DNA of 32,633 bases from an uncultured Clostridia bacterium (lineage in GTDB: Bacteria > Bacillota > Clostridia > Oscillospirales > Butyricicoccaceae): positions 1 through 32,633 of the forward strand of contig CAJUJQ010000021.1 in the NCBI GenBank assembly GCA_910586575.1, in the 5' to 3' direction. The translations under genes were made by a program, and so were the position numbers. The notes under the pieces are model-generated. The model ran no database searches. It saw nothing but the letters and a program-made list of their open reading frames with translations, and was not told the DNA's origin. Positions 6,580 to 15,491 of the stretch are shown here, one piece after another (position 1 is the stretch's first letter; every line of letters starts with the position of its first letter).

Positions 6580-7131
6580 ATGATTCGATATGGCTTTATC
6601 CGTACAAAAGAAGAGATTAAGTTCCTGATTCTTTACGCGCTGGGCTTTCTCACCGAGCCGGTCAACTTTGATGCGGTGGTGGATATCTGCACCTGGTGTG
6701 ACGACGGCTTCGGCTATTTTGAGCTGAGTGAGGCTTTCCATGAATTGGTGGATACAGGCCATCTTAACGAGCGCCAAACCGCCGGGGAAGCCGTATATCT
6801 TATCACGGAGCGGGGACGAGAAGCCGCCGCTGTGTTTGAGAAAAATTTACCCTTTACCGTCCGCGAAGCCGCGCAGAAGTCGGCGCTGCGGGTTGTGCGC
6901 AAGCAGCGTCGCGACGCGGCAATCTATACGGCGGTGAAGGGATTCGCCGAGAATGATTTGATTGTGACACTGTCAATGGAGGAGGTTTTTTCTCTCCATA
7001 TGCACGTGGTCAGCCGCGCGCAGGCGGCTCTTTTGGAAAAAAATTTCAAGAAGAACGCGGAAAAGATGTACCAAACCATCCTGAATGCGTTGATTGAGGA
7101 CGACCCGGAAATCGAGGGGGGAAACGCATGA
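6580..7131 (+). CDS. DUF4364 family protein
   Basis: The 183-residue protein matches DUF4364, common in Clostridia and of unknown function. The N-terminal part (about 8-85) looks like a winged helix, with an ILYALGFLTEPV opening and a LITERGREAA wing/helix near 70-79. It could therefore be a small DNA-binding or regulatory protein; that is inference from appearance. ATG 6580 follows GGAGGG (6568-6573); the frame is open to 6472, but that part overlaps the upstream terminator and promoter. Its stop overlaps the methyltransferase start as ATGA, so the two are translationally coupled. Confidence 0.85.
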   Translation: MIRYGFIRTKEEIKFLILYALGFLTEPVNFDAVVDICTWCDDGFGYFELSEAFHELVDTGHLNERQTAGEAVYLITERGREAAAVFEKNLPFTVREAAQKSALRVVRKQRRDAAIYTAVKGFAENDLIVTLSMEEVFSLHMHVVSRAQAALLEKNFKKNAEKMYQTILNALIEDDPEIEGGNA

Positions 7132-7946
7132 TTCACGACAAACGCCTTGACGGCGGCAACGGTTTCGACTGGGGAAGAACCTCCGAAGAATATGCAAAAT
7201 ACCGGGATATTTACCCGCCGGCGTTCTGGAAGCCGCTGCTGGAGGCAGGGCTTTTCCAGAAGGGGATGCGCGTACTGGATATCGGCACGGGGACGGGCGT
7301 ACTGCCGCGCGCGCTCTGCAAATACGGCGCGGAATTTGTCGGAACCGATATTTCGGCGGAACAGGTTGCGCAGGCGCGGCGGCTTTCCGAGGGGATGCCC
7401 ATTACCTATTACGTCTGTCCTGCGGAGCAGCTCGATTTTCCGGCGGCTTCCTTTGACACTATCACGGCTTGCCAGTGCTTTTTCTACTTCGACCACAGCG
7501 TGGTTGTCCCGCTGCTGGCGCGGCTGCTCAAGCCGGGCGGACGGTTGGCGGTTACATACCTGTCCTGGCTTCCGGAGGAGGATCCGATTGCCGGGGCAAG
7601 TGAGCAGTTGGTGCTGCGCCATAACCCGGCCTGGACCGGGGGTGGGGAGTACCGCCGCCCGGTGTCGCTTCCCGAGATCATCGACCGGTATTTTATCCGG
7701 GTGCAAGAGGAACAGTTTGACCTGCCGCTCTCGTTTACACGGGAAAGCTGGGCGGGGCGGATCCATGCCTGCCGTGGGGTCGGCGCGTCCCTGCCGCCCG
7801 AGGCGCTTGCCAGGTTTGAGGAAAAGCATCGCGCGCTGTTGGAGGAAATCGCCCCGGAACGTTTTAACATCCTGCACTATGCTGCATACGCAATTCTTCA
7901 TGTCCGGGAAACGCCCGATATCGGGAATTGGCCGGAATCATATTGA
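7128..7946 (+). CDS. Class I SAM-dependent methyltransferase
   Basis: The 272-residue protein has a Rossmann methyltransferase core. Motif I is VLDIGTGTG (49-57), the acidic residue after strand 2 is in GTDIS (near 73), and post-motif segments are SFDTITACQ (near 109) and LLKPGGRLAV (near 133). It resembles UbiE/Methyltransf_11-type small-molecule methyltransferases. The C-terminal half (about 150-272) is typical of the YcgJ-like group in Firmicutes and probably forms the substrate cap. The substrate is unknown. It overlaps the DUF4364 gene by 4 nt (ATGA) and ends the small operon; no strong terminator follows. Confidence 0.88.
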   Translation: MIHDKRLDGGNGFDWGRTSEEYAKYRDIYPPAFWKPLLEAGLFQKGMRVLDIGTGTGVLPRALCKYGAEFVGTDISAEQVAQARRLSEGMPITYYVCPAEQLDFPAASFDTITACQCFFYFDHSVVVPLLARLLKPGGRLAVTYLSWLPEEDPIAGASEQLVLRHNPAWTGGGEYRRPVSLPEIIDRYFIRVQEEQFDLPLSFTRESWAGRIHACRGVGASLPPEALARFEEKHRALLEEIAPERFNILHYAAYAILHVRETPDIGNWPESY

Positions 7947-8128
7947 TCGTCTGTGCCATCCCGGACAGGGGCGGGGCAGGCGGCTTTGTTGCCGCCAGGC
8001 AGTCCAAAGCTTGTTTATGCCTAAAATGCTAATAATTTCCAATCCAAAGAATTTTTGAACTTTTTTTGAAGAACTTATGAAGAAAATTTTAAGAATAAGA
8101 TACAAGTTGGAAACATTTTTGGATTACC
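7947..8128 (+). other. AT-rich intergenic region after the methyltransferase
   Basis: The 313-nt gap before the exporter operon starts with a GGCGGC-tttgtt-GCCGCC hairpin (7979-7996) lacking a T-run, so it is a poor terminator. Then follow about 130 nt rich in A/T runs (8020-8150) with no open frame of note. A weak -10-like TATACT at 8152-8157 has no good -35. The usable promoter is at 8186. Confidence 0.6.
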
Positions 8129-8185
8129 TTTCTGTATGGGTCGGAATCTGTTATACTATACGTTAGCGGGCACGCCGCCCACATG

Positions 8186-8214
8186 TTGACAATCCTGGGT
8201 GGGGCGTGTATACT
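8186..8214 (+). promoter_or_regulatory. Strong promoter of the exporter operon, flanked by a dyad
   Basis: A perfect TTGACA (8186-8191), a 17-bp spacer and TATACT (8209-8214). An imperfect inverted repeat, CACGCC-gc-CCAC (8171-8182) with GTGGGGCGTG (8199-8208), straddles the -35 and abuts the -10, which is where a repressor would bind. Confidence 0.85.
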
Positions 8215-8259
8215 TAACTGTACTAGCACAAACCATACAGTCTAAACGGAGGAAGAGAC

Positions 8260-10161
8260 ATGAAAAAGAAAACCCCGAATCAGGGTCAGATAGAGAATAA
8301 CAAACCGTCCGAAGCAGCCGGGACTGCGGTCGCGGAAGCGCCGGAGCCTGCGGAAGCCCCGGCAGCACCCGAGACGCAGGCGGCAGCGGAAGGGGCGTTG
8401 CCCCCCATCGAGCCGCTGATCCGAAACAAATACGCCGACCGGATGAACAGCAAAAGGAAGCTGCCCATGCCCGCCAAAATCGCGCTCGGCGTTGTGGCGG
8501 CGGCAGTGCTGGGCGGCGGCGGTTATTTTGCGTATACCAAGATGAACAATCCATCGGAAATTGTTTCGGAGGATACGGCGTTTTCCGCGCTGGGCTTTTT
8601 GGAAACCTACGTCGAAGGGTACGGCCAGACTGCGGCCAAGCGGAGCGAGGATCTCGGCAAGGATATCAAAGGGACAGTGACCGAAGTGCTGGTATCCCCG
8701 GGGGATGAGGTTAAAACGGGGGACATCCTGCTTAAAATTGACGCGGACGAAACCCGCAAGGAGCTTGACGAAGCGATGGAGGCACAGGAGGATGCCCGCA
8801 AGGGGATTGACGATGCACAGCGGAACCTCCGCAGTGCGGGGGAAAAGGCGTCCGCGCTGACCGTAACCGCCCCGTTTGAGGGCAAGCTGATTCCGCCGGG
8901 GCAGGAAAGCAGCGGCGAAGAGGGCGAGAAAACCGCCGTCAGCGAGCTGCGGGTGCAGCCCGGGGACGACTTGGATTCCGGTACAATCATCGGTACCCTG
9001 GTAGATGACAGTATCCTACATGTACCGCTGTATTACAGCTATGCTTACATAGACCGGATTCAGGAGGGGATGCCCGCAACCGTTTCGGTGGCATACACCA
9101 TGACCTCTGTGCCTGCGACCGTGGAAAAGGTGGAAAAAATCGAGCGTATTTCGCCGGATGGCACAAAAACCTTCCGCGTCACGCTTTCTTTTGAGAATCC
9201 GGGCACCCTGACCAAGGATATGGATGCCATTGGAACAATCATGCTGGATGGCGACATGGTTGTACCGGCGGATACCGGCAAAATTGAGTACAACCGGGAA
9301 AAGGCGATCGTCCTGGAAAGCGGCGGCACGGTAACCTCTGTGGACGGCTTGAGCTATTACCGCTTTACAGAAGGGCAGGTTATCCTCCGCATGAGCAACC
9401 CTGACGTGACCGACGCGGTAGAAAGCGCCAGGGCGGCGGTAGAAAGCCAGCAAAAAATGTATGAGCAGAAAGAGGAACGCGTCGCCGAGCTGCAAAAGCT
9501 GCTTGAGGAAGCGACCCTGACTTCACCGATTGATGGGATTGTGATTGATGTTGCGGCGACCGAGGGCGAAAAGGTTGACGGCACGCGGTCGGTCTGCACG
9601 GTTGCAGACCTGAGCAGCATCGTAGTCAACGCAACGATTCCCGAGCTGGATATCGATAAGGTAGAAGTCGGCCAGCCGGTGCAGCTGTCCATGGATTCCG
9701 GGGACATGTTCACTGGTTCCGTTTCAAGCGTATCCATGAAGGCGGAAACCACCGAGGGCAGCCGGGGCGGCAGCTCCATCAATTTCCCGATTGTGATTGC
9801 GGTGGACGAAAGCCCGGAACAGACGCTGTCTCCCAACCGTTCGCTGGAATTCAAGATTACCACGGCAACCCGTGAGGATTGTGTCACGGTGCCTTCTTCG
9901 GCAGTCGTTTACACGGCGGACGGCGCGGCGGTCTACGCCAAGCCTGCTGAAGGGCAGGAATTTGAGAATGCTGTCCCCGCCCCGGAAGGGAGCGAGGTAC
10001 CCGAGGGCTTTGTGCTCGTCCCGATTGAGACGGGTATCAGCGATTCGGAAAACACCGAGGTTGTTTCCGGCATCGGCGAAGGGGTTGAGGTATTCCTGGC
10101 AGCGCCGCAGGATGCTTACGCACAGTATGAGCAGCAAATGGCTGTGGCCTCGGCTGGCTAA
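8260..10161 (+). CDS. HlyD/MacA-type adaptor with two tandem fusion modules
   Basis: Membrane-fusion (adaptor) subunit of a MacAB-like ABC exporter. The 633-residue length is far above the usual 350-420. Residues 1-70 are cytoplasmic and Ala/Pro/Glu-rich, and one membrane helix spans about 73-92. Two successive adaptor units follow. Unit 1: half-lipoyl 136-162 (VSPGDEVKTGDILLKI), helix 163-197, return strand TVTAPFEG (201-208), barrel about 252-330. Unit 2: half-lipoyl about 350-380, coiled coil 383-418, return strand TLTSPIDGIV (419-428), barrel about 455-535. A membrane-proximal domain ends the protein. The ATG at 8260 follows GGAGGAAG. It leads the operon with the ATPase and permease genes. 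The cargo is unknown. Confidence 0.9.
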   Translation: MKKKTPNQGQIENNKPSEAAGTAVAEAPEPAEAPAAPETQAAAEGALPPIEPLIRNKYADRMNSKRKLPMPAKIALGVVAAAVLGGGGYFAYTKMNNPSEIVSEDTAFSALGFLETYVEGYGQTAAKRSEDLGKDIKGTVTEVLVSPGDEVKTGDILLKIDADETRKELDEAMEAQEDARKGIDDAQRNLRSAGEKASALTVTAPFEGKLIPPGQESSGEEGEKTAVSELRVQPGDDLDSGTIIGTLVDDSILHVPLYYSYAYIDRIQEGMPATVSVAYTMTSVPATVEKVEKIERISPDGTKTFRVTLSFENPGTLTKDMDAIGTIMLDGDMVVPADTGKIEYNREKAIVLESGGTVTSVDGLSYYRFTEGQVILRMSNPDVTDAVESARAAVESQQKMYEQKEERVAELQKLLEEATLTSPIDGIVIDVAATEGEKVDGTRSVCTVADLSSIVVNATIPELDIDKVEVGQPVQLSMDSGDMFTGSVSSVSMKAETTEGSRGGSSINFPIVIAVDESPEQTLSPNRSLEFKITTATREDCVTVPSSAVVYTADGAAVYAKPAEGQEFENAVPAPEGSEVPEGFVLVPIETGISDSENTEVVSGIGEGVEVFLAAPQDAYAQYEQQMAVASAG

Positions 10162-10177
10162 GGGGGCGTAACGGCAC

Positions 10178-10930
10178 ATGTTTTGGAAACGGAAACCCGC
10201 CGCGCCGCCGCCCGCCCCGGCTGCGGATAACAGCCTGTTGGTGGATGTGCGGCGGCTGAGCAAGATTTACAACGAGGGCAAGGAGAACGAGGTGCGTGCG
10301 CTGGACGACATTTCGCTTGCCGTGCCGTGGGGGGAGTTCCTGTGCATTTTGGGGCAATCCGGCTCCGGCAAGTCTACGCTGATGAATATTCTCGGCTGTC
10401 TGGATATCCCGACGTATGGGACTTATTATCTGGACGGGCAGGCGGTCAGCGAGTTGCCGCCCTCCACGCTGTCCGCCATTCGGAACCGGGAAATCGGCTT
10501 CATTTTTCAGGGATTTAACTTGATTCCGGCGCTGACCGCGCTGGAAAATGTCGAGCTGCCGCTGATTTACCGCGGGATGCCCATCGGGGAGCGGCGCGCG
10601 CTGGCAAAGGATGCGCTGGAAGCGGTTGGGCTGGGCAAGCGCATGACGCACCGCCCGGCGGAAATGTCCGGCGGCCAGCAGCAGCGTGTCGCAATCGCGC
10701 GGGCGGTTGCGGCCAAGCCGCCGATTATCATGGCCGACGAGCCGACCGGCAACCTGGATTCCGGCTCGGGACGGGAAATCATGGAGCAGCTCACCGCGCT
10801 CAACCGGCAGGGGACTTCGATTATTTTGATTACGCATGATAATAAGCTTGCCGAGATGGCGCGCCGTATTGTGACCATTTCGGACGGACACATTATTTCC
10901 GACCGCGCGGGAAAGGGGGCCGTGCAATGA
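10178..10930 (+). CDS. ABC transporter ATPase, MacB/LolD type
   Basis: Cytoplasmic ATP-hydrolysing subunit that drives the adjacent permease. The 250-residue product has Walker A GQSGSGKST (59-67), a Q-loop near FQGFNLIPALT (110-120), signature MSGGQQQR (163-170), Walker B IIMADEPT with catalytic E188 (183-190), and an H-loop ITHD near 221. The MADEPTGNLDS stretch is typical of the LolD/MacB/FtsE group. A Pro/Ala-rich tail of about 20 residues precedes the domain. It begins 16 nt after the adaptor stop with a weak GGGGG ribosome site and overlaps the permease by 4 nt (ATGA). Confidence 0.95.
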   Translation: MFWKRKPAAPPPAPAADNSLLVDVRRLSKIYNEGKENEVRALDDISLAVPWGEFLCILGQSGSGKSTLMNILGCLDIPTYGTYYLDGQAVSELPPSTLSAIRNREIGFIFQGFNLIPALTALENVELPLIYRGMPIGERRALAKDALEAVGLGKRMTHRPAEMSGGQQQRVAIARAVAAKPPIIMADEPTGNLDSGSGREIMEQLTALNRQGTSIILITHDNKLAEMARRIVTISDGHIISDRAGKGAVQ

Positions 10931-12162
10931 ACTTTACTCAAACCTTTTCGATGGCAATCAAATCTGTGCTGTCCAACAAAATCCGTTCGCTGCTGACGAT
11001 GCTGGGCATCATTATTGGTGTGGCAACCGTCATTATCCTGGTCGCCAGCGCGCAGGCGGAGCAGAAATATACCCGCCTTCAGCTGGAAGCGATGGGCGCA
11101 AACCGCATTCAGGTCGGCTGCGATACCAATAACCGCAGGCTGGAAGATGAAATCATCGAATATTGCAAAAATCAGGTCGGCAAAACGCTGTCTGCCTTCG
11201 GGCAGTATATGTATGCCTGGGATTTGACGCTGAAATACCGCAGCAAAGAGATGAGCATGGACAGCGGCGGCAGCGGCTACTTTGTCGAAGGGGATTATTC
11301 GGCTGCGACCGGGCGCTATATCTCGATCGGCCGCGACCTTACGGACGCGGATAACCGGAATCAGTCCCGGGTCTGTGTGATTGGCGACGCGGTGCGCAAA
11401 TATTTTTTCGGCGCGATGAGCCCGCTCAATCAGTCTATCAAAATCAACGGGCAGAGCTTCACGGTAGTCGGGGTTTATTCCCCGCTTTATGGCGGCAAGC
11501 TGAATACAGACGACCAGATTATTTGTATCCCCGTGTCGCTCCAACAGCGCGTGATGAACTATTATTATTACAGCAGCCCAAACTTTGCCATGACGGCAAT
11601 CGACCGGAAGTCGTCGGACAAATTTTGTGAGGATATCAAGGCACGCTTTGAGCAGCGGTTCAATGACAGCAACGGGTATTTTTACGCGGAGTCTATTGGC
11701 CAGGCACAGGATCAGATGGAGCAGGAACAGAACAAGGAATCCGCGAAAACGGCGGGGATTGCGGCAATTTCACTGCTGGTCGGCGGTATCGGCATTATGA
11801 ATATCATGCTGGTCACCGTGACCGAACGCACGCGGGAAATCGGTATCCGCATGGCGATTGGCGCGCGCAAACGGGATATTATCAGCCAATTCCTGATTGA
11901 ATCGGCGGTTATTTCCTGCATGGGCGGGCTGATCGGGATTTTCTTTGGCTTCATCGGCTCGGCCATCTGGGGAAACATGATGTTCGGCAGTATGGTGAAC
12001 AGCCCCTGGATGCCGGTGGTTGATACCTTTCTGGTAACGCCGAGCTTTGGCCTGGTGGTCGGGGCATTCCTGTTTTCGGCGCTGCTGGGCGTCCTGTTCG
12101 GCCTGTACCCGGCGAATAAGGCGGCTTCCATGCAGCCGGTTGACGCGCTGCGTACCCAATAA
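10927..12162 (+). CDS. MacB/FtsX-type ABC permease
   Basis: Integral membrane subunit of the exporter, 411 residues, with the MacB-type layout. Helix 1 is at about 18-42 (SLLTMLGIIIGVATVIILVASA). A large extracellular MacB_PCD-like domain spans about 45-265. Three more helices follow near 278-300 (GIAAISLLVGGIGIMNIMLV), 318-345 and 372-398, then a terminal ANKAASMQPVDALRT motif typical of the family. Such mechanotransmission transporters move peptides, lipids or drugs from the outer face of the membrane without passing them through it. The start overlaps the ATPase stop (ATGA). Substrate unknown. Confidence 0.93.
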   Translation: MNFTQTFSMAIKSVLSNKIRSLLTMLGIIIGVATVIILVASAQAEQKYTRLQLEAMGANRIQVGCDTNNRRLEDEIIEYCKNQVGKTLSAFGQYMYAWDLTLKYRSKEMSMDSGGSGYFVEGDYSAATGRYISIGRDLTDADNRNQSRVCVIGDAVRKYFFGAMSPLNQSIKINGQSFTVVGVYSPLYGGKLNTDDQIICIPVSLQQRVMNYYYYSSPNFAMTAIDRKSSDKFCEDIKARFEQRFNDSNGYFYAESIGQAQDQMEQEQNKESAKTAGIAAISLLVGGIGIMNIMLVTVTERTREIGIRMAIGARKRDIISQFLIESAVISCMGGLIGIFFGFIGSAIWGNMMFGSMVNSPWMPVVDTFLVTPSFGLVVGAFLFSALLGVLFGLYPANKAASMQPVDALRTQ

Positions 12163-12207
12163 ATGCACCTGTTCCACGTTTTTTGTTCTTTTGGGAGGAA
12201 AGCATAC

Positions 12208-14616
12208 ATGAAAAGAAGAATCCTGTCTATACTGCTGGCCGTTGCGCTGCTGGCGTCAAGCGCGTCCGCAAGCTTCTCCGATATTGAAGACAGCTATACT
12301 CAGCAAGCGGCAAGCGCGCTGGCCAGTATGGGCATTATCACCGGCAACGGGCGCGGCGAATATGAGCCGGACCGGCTGCTCAGCCGCGCGGAGTTTACCC
12401 GCCTTGCGGTCGGCTCGCTGGGGGTAAAGAATGTTGACAACTACAGCAGCTATACTATTTTCCCCGATGTGCCTGCGGGTCATTGGGCGTCCGGCTGGGT
12501 CAACGCGGCGGTGCGGCACCCCGATTTTGAGAAAAACCCGATTATCCGCGGCCTTGGGAACGGCACATTTGGCCCCAACAACCCAACAACACTGGGCGAG
12601 GCGTGCACTATGGCGCTGCGTATGCTGGGCTATGAACAGAAGGATATCGGCCCATTTTGGCCAAACGACTACGTTGCGAAGGCGAACGCGCTCGGCCTTC
12701 TTGCAAATATCACGGTTACAAACCCATATACTGCGATTACACGCGGGGATGCCGCGATTTTATTCCGGAATACGCTGACGACGGATGATAAGGAAGGCAA
12801 ATCTATCCTGACCCGGTTTACAGGGAATGAAATTAAAAAAGACGTTATTTTGCTTGCGACCAGCGATACGGATTCTTCACTGAACGCCAGCCAGGTCACG
12901 TATTATACGAACCCGAAGGCAACGGAAGAATATCCGACCGATGAAGAGGGCAACCCCACCGAGAAAAAGGTGGAAATCAAGAAGCTTGTCGGTGTAATCG
13001 ACCCGTCGGTTGTCGGTTCACACGGTATCCTGATTTTGGATAAAGACGACCAAGAGAGTGTGGTGGGCTTTCTGCCCGACCAGCGCACAACACGGCATAT
13101 CACCCTGGAACGCATCGAGCCGGAAGGGCTGCTCGCCAATGACGGCACAGGCTTCATTTACATCCCACGGCATACACCGCTGGTTGTGCACGGGAATATC
13201 TACTCGTATGGCGAGGGCTGGACAGAGCTGGACGAAGGCGGCGTAATTGATATTCATTATGACGCAAACGGCGTGGTTCAGGTTATTTCCGCAAGTGCGG
13301 AGCACTTGAATTTCCCGGTTGTGATTATCGGCATCAACGGCACGGAAAAGAGTATCCCCTCCGGCTATAAGCTGGAGCTGGACGGCAAGCGGCTCCGCGC
13401 AGCCGACAAACTGGAGTTGTACGATGTAATCCTGCTTGACAGCGACAACCGCACCGCGCTTGTCAGCCGGAACCGGATTACAGGCCGCTTTGACGAGGCG
13501 TCCCCGTCCTTCCGCTATCCGGAATGGATTCAAGTGCTGAACGCTAAATTTGACATCCCGGAGAACTTCGCCACCAGCTTTAAGCAGATGGACCCCGGCG
13601 ACCAGATTACATTGCTTTTCGATACCTATGGACGCATTGTCGGCGTGACCGCCGACCCGCGGGCGGCGGCTGCCACCAATATGGAAGGTGTTGTAACCGC
13701 CTGTACGGATGATGATGTTACAGTCCGGCTGTTCAACGGTGTTTCGATTTCCGGCAAGATTGCAATCCGTTTGGAAGAGGACGAGTTCGGTGAGATGATT
13801 GAAGTACACGGCCTGGAAAAAGTTGCTGTCGGGCAGCAAGTCCGCATCAGCCAGAACAACGACCCGGAAGGTACGCTGAATGTCATCCGTGTCCGCACAA
13901 ATCCGAGCAAAATGAAGGATGTCGGCAACTGGGATATCAAAAATCGCCTGCTCGGCTTCCGGACGGTTTCCAAGAATGTACAGGTATTTGAACAGGTGGA
14001 TACATCGGTGCCGCTGCTTCAGATTTCTGAGCATGATATTGATATGGAAATTGTACCCGAGAACCAGATTATTACCTTTAAGGAAAATACTGCGGGAGTG
14101 GTCACCGCTATCACGCTGCGGGATGTCACCGGTGAAAGCTGGATTTACGGCCGTGTGAAGGATACGAAAATTGAGGTTGTGGAAACCCATGTTGACCCGA
14201 TTACCGGTGAAGTATACAATAATACAGTGTATGATTACCGCGTAGAGCTGACAACGTTAGAGGATGGTAAGAGCGTTACGAAGGAATTCCTGCTTAACCA
14301 TTCACTGGGGAAGAAGCTCGACCGGAACCAGATCATTGGCCTGCCTGCTTCGGCGATGCACAACCAGACCCGCGTGACCCTTTCGGCGCAGGAGCTGGAA
14401 AACCTGGGAAAGGTTACGCTGAACGAATTTGACGGCTACAGCGGGGTCAAGACCAAGCACGGCTATTACCCGATTGACGACGACGTACCGGTATATCAGA
14501 GAAGGTTTGAGAGATGTATCACACTCCGGCAGGCAAAGGCAAGCTACTCCGCCTTTGAGCTTTACGCCGATAAACCGGTTGACCAGGGCGGAAAGGTCCG
14601 TGTAATTGTGGTATAA
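12208..14616 (+). CDS. Secreted protein with three S-layer homology domains
   Basis: The 802-residue product has a signal peptide (about 1-22, ending SASA) followed by SLH repeats at about 22-68 (TRAEF-type motif LSRAEFTRLA), 84-142 (FPDV..GHWA start) and 147-191. SLH repeats anchor proteins to pyruvylated cell-wall polymers. Residues 195-802 are a long beta-rich region without a recognised enzyme motif; several segments (VVGVIDPS, VRISQNND, ITGLPAS-like) look like repeated small beta barrels. ATG 12208 is chosen for its signal peptide and GGGAGG (12193-12198). It lies 45 nt after the permease, within the exporter operon, and is followed by the operon terminator. It may be the wall-side part of the exporter; this is inferred from position. 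Confidence 0.9.
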   Translation: MKRRILSILLAVALLASSASASFSDIEDSYTQQAASALASMGIITGNGRGEYEPDRLLSRAEFTRLAVGSLGVKNVDNYSSYTIFPDVPAGHWASGWVNAAVRHPDFEKNPIIRGLGNGTFGPNNPTTLGEACTMALRMLGYEQKDIGPFWPNDYVAKANALGLLANITVTNPYTAITRGDAAILFRNTLTTDDKEGKSILTRFTGNEIKKDVILLATSDTDSSLNASQVTYYTNPKATEEYPTDEEGNPTEKKVEIKKLVGVIDPSVVGSHGILILDKDDQESVVGFLPDQRTTRHITLERIEPEGLLANDGTGFIYIPRHTPLVVHGNIYSYGEGWTELDEGGVIDIHYDANGVVQVISASAEHLNFPVVIIGINGTEKSIPSGYKLELDGKRLRAADKLELYDVILLDSDNRTALVSRNRITGRFDEASPSFRYPEWIQVLNAKFDIPENFATSFKQMDPGDQITLLFDTYGRIVGVTADPRAAAATNMEGVVTACTDDDVTVRLFNGVSISGKIAIRLEEDEFGEMIEVHGLEKVAVGQQVRISQNNDPEGTLNVIRVRTNPSKMKDVGNWDIKNRLLGFRTVSKNVQVFEQVDTSVPLLQISEHDIDMEIVPENQIITFKENTAGVVTAITLRDVTGESWIYGRVKDTKIEVVETHVDPITGEVYNNTVYDYRVELTTLEDGKSVTKEFLLNHSLGKKLDRNQIIGLPASAMHNQTRVTLSAQELENLGKVTLNEFDGYSGVKTKHGYYPIDDDVPVYQRRFERCITLRQAKASYSAFELYADKPVDQGGKVRVIVV

Positions 14617-14651
14617 TCTTGATTTCATTCCTCCACCTCGTATAAAACACC

Positions 14652-14691
14652 GCACATAAAAAGAGCGCCCGCGGGCGCTCTTTTTATGTGC
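14652..14691. terminator. Two-way terminator between convergent operons
   Basis: Perfect 19-bp arms (14652-14670 and 14673-14691) with core AGAGCGCCC-gc-GGGCGCTCT, flanked by A5 and T5 tracts. It serves the exporter operon on the plus strand and the SMI1/KNR4-like gene on the minus strand, whose stop is 3 nt away. Confidence 0.96.
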
Positions 14692-14693
14692 TC

Positions 14694-15491
14694 TTAGGCT
14701 GTTTGGGGCGGGACGGGCAGTTCCCTGGAAAGGACAAGCATCGCTCGGGACTTTCCAACCGTTTCTATCAGGCAAAGCTCTCCGTCCGCGATACAGCAGG
14801 CCAGTGAGGTTTCCTGCTCATCGGAACGCGGATACAGCGAATGGAAGTGGTGCAGCTGCGCCGGGTCAATCCCGAAAGCGTCCAGTGCCTTTGTACCGTT
14901 GGGGTGCCATGTAAAGTGCCAGCCCGCGTCGGCCAGCAAATCCTCCGCAATATCGGAGGGACGCCCAAGCAGCGCGTCGCAGACTGACGCCAGCAGGAAT
15001 TCGGACAGCGGCCAATCTGCCTGCCAGGCGGACAGCGGGTCGGTTTCCCGGTTCCATTCGACGGTTGGCTCGTCCGCCGCGAGGGCGTCCGTGCGGATGC
15101 CGTAGGTAATCACGCCGCAGTCATCGCGGCCAATGAGCAGGCGGTCGGGCAGCAGCTTGGGCCACTGCGTGTGGGGGAGCTGGCTGAATTCATACAGGCT
15201 GATTTCGCGTCCGTCCTCCGGCGGGCATTCAATCCAATCATCAAGATCGGAGTCGATTTGCCCGTCCATTTCCCCGTACAGCGTACCGTACCAGCGCGGC
15301 TCGGTCCACAGGTCAATGCCGTGCAGCAGGGGATTGCCAGCCGCGGTTTTCAGAAATTCCAGCAAGCGTCCGGGGAGCGGCGCGCCGGGGGCGGCTTCAA
15401 AGCCCTCGAACTTTTCGGCTTCGCCAGGGTCGCCCGCAAAACCCAGAAACTGCACCAGCTCGGGCGCGGAAATTTTGTAGATTACTGGCAT
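14694..15491 (-). CDS. SMI1/KNR4 (SUKH)-like protein
   Basis: The 265-residue acidic protein resembles the SMI1/KNR4 superfamily. Typical parts are the LPGRLLEFLKTAAGNPLL segment (about 39-56), ISLYEFSQLP (about 96-105), and LIGRDDCGVITYGIRTD (about 119-135), where the family normally has a FG.D..G.....D core. The C-terminal part continues with a second helical region. Some SUKH proteins are immunity proteins to secreted toxins, others are housekeeping scaffolds; no toxin gene is nearby. ATG 15491 overlaps the upstream glycosyltransferase stop by 10 nt and has a GGAGG site inside that gene, so it is co-translated. Family call is by pattern and moderate. Confidence 0.65.
   Translation of the reverse strand: MPVIYKISAPELVQFLGFAGDPGEAEKFEGFEAAPGAPLPGRLLEFLKTAAGNPLLHGIDLWTEPRWYGTLYGEMDGQIDSDLDDWIECPPEDGREISLYEFSQLPHTQWPKLLPDRLLIGRDDCGVITYGIRTDALAADEPTVEWNRETDPLSAWQADWPLSEFLLASVCDALLGRPSDIAEDLLADAGWHFTWHPNGTKALDAFGIDPAQLHHFHSLYPRSDEQETSLACCIADGELCLIETVGKSRAMLVLSRELPVPPQTA

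Noticed and set aside
8036..8125. Inverted matches AATCCAAA/TTTGGATT and TTTCCAA/TTGGAAA before the exporter operon
   Set aside because: The arms are not nested in the right order to form one hairpin, and the region is AT-rich, so the matches are probably chance.
12164..12180. GCACCTGTTCCACG before the SLH gene as another copy of the TAGACCTGTT repeat
   Set aside because: It lacks the TAGA lead and any inverted partner; the seven-base match is expected by chance.
13018..14190. A 390-residue minus-strand frame inside the SLH-protein gene
   Set aside because: Antisense shadow of a well-supported gene with signal peptide and SLH repeats; no domain and no start signals.
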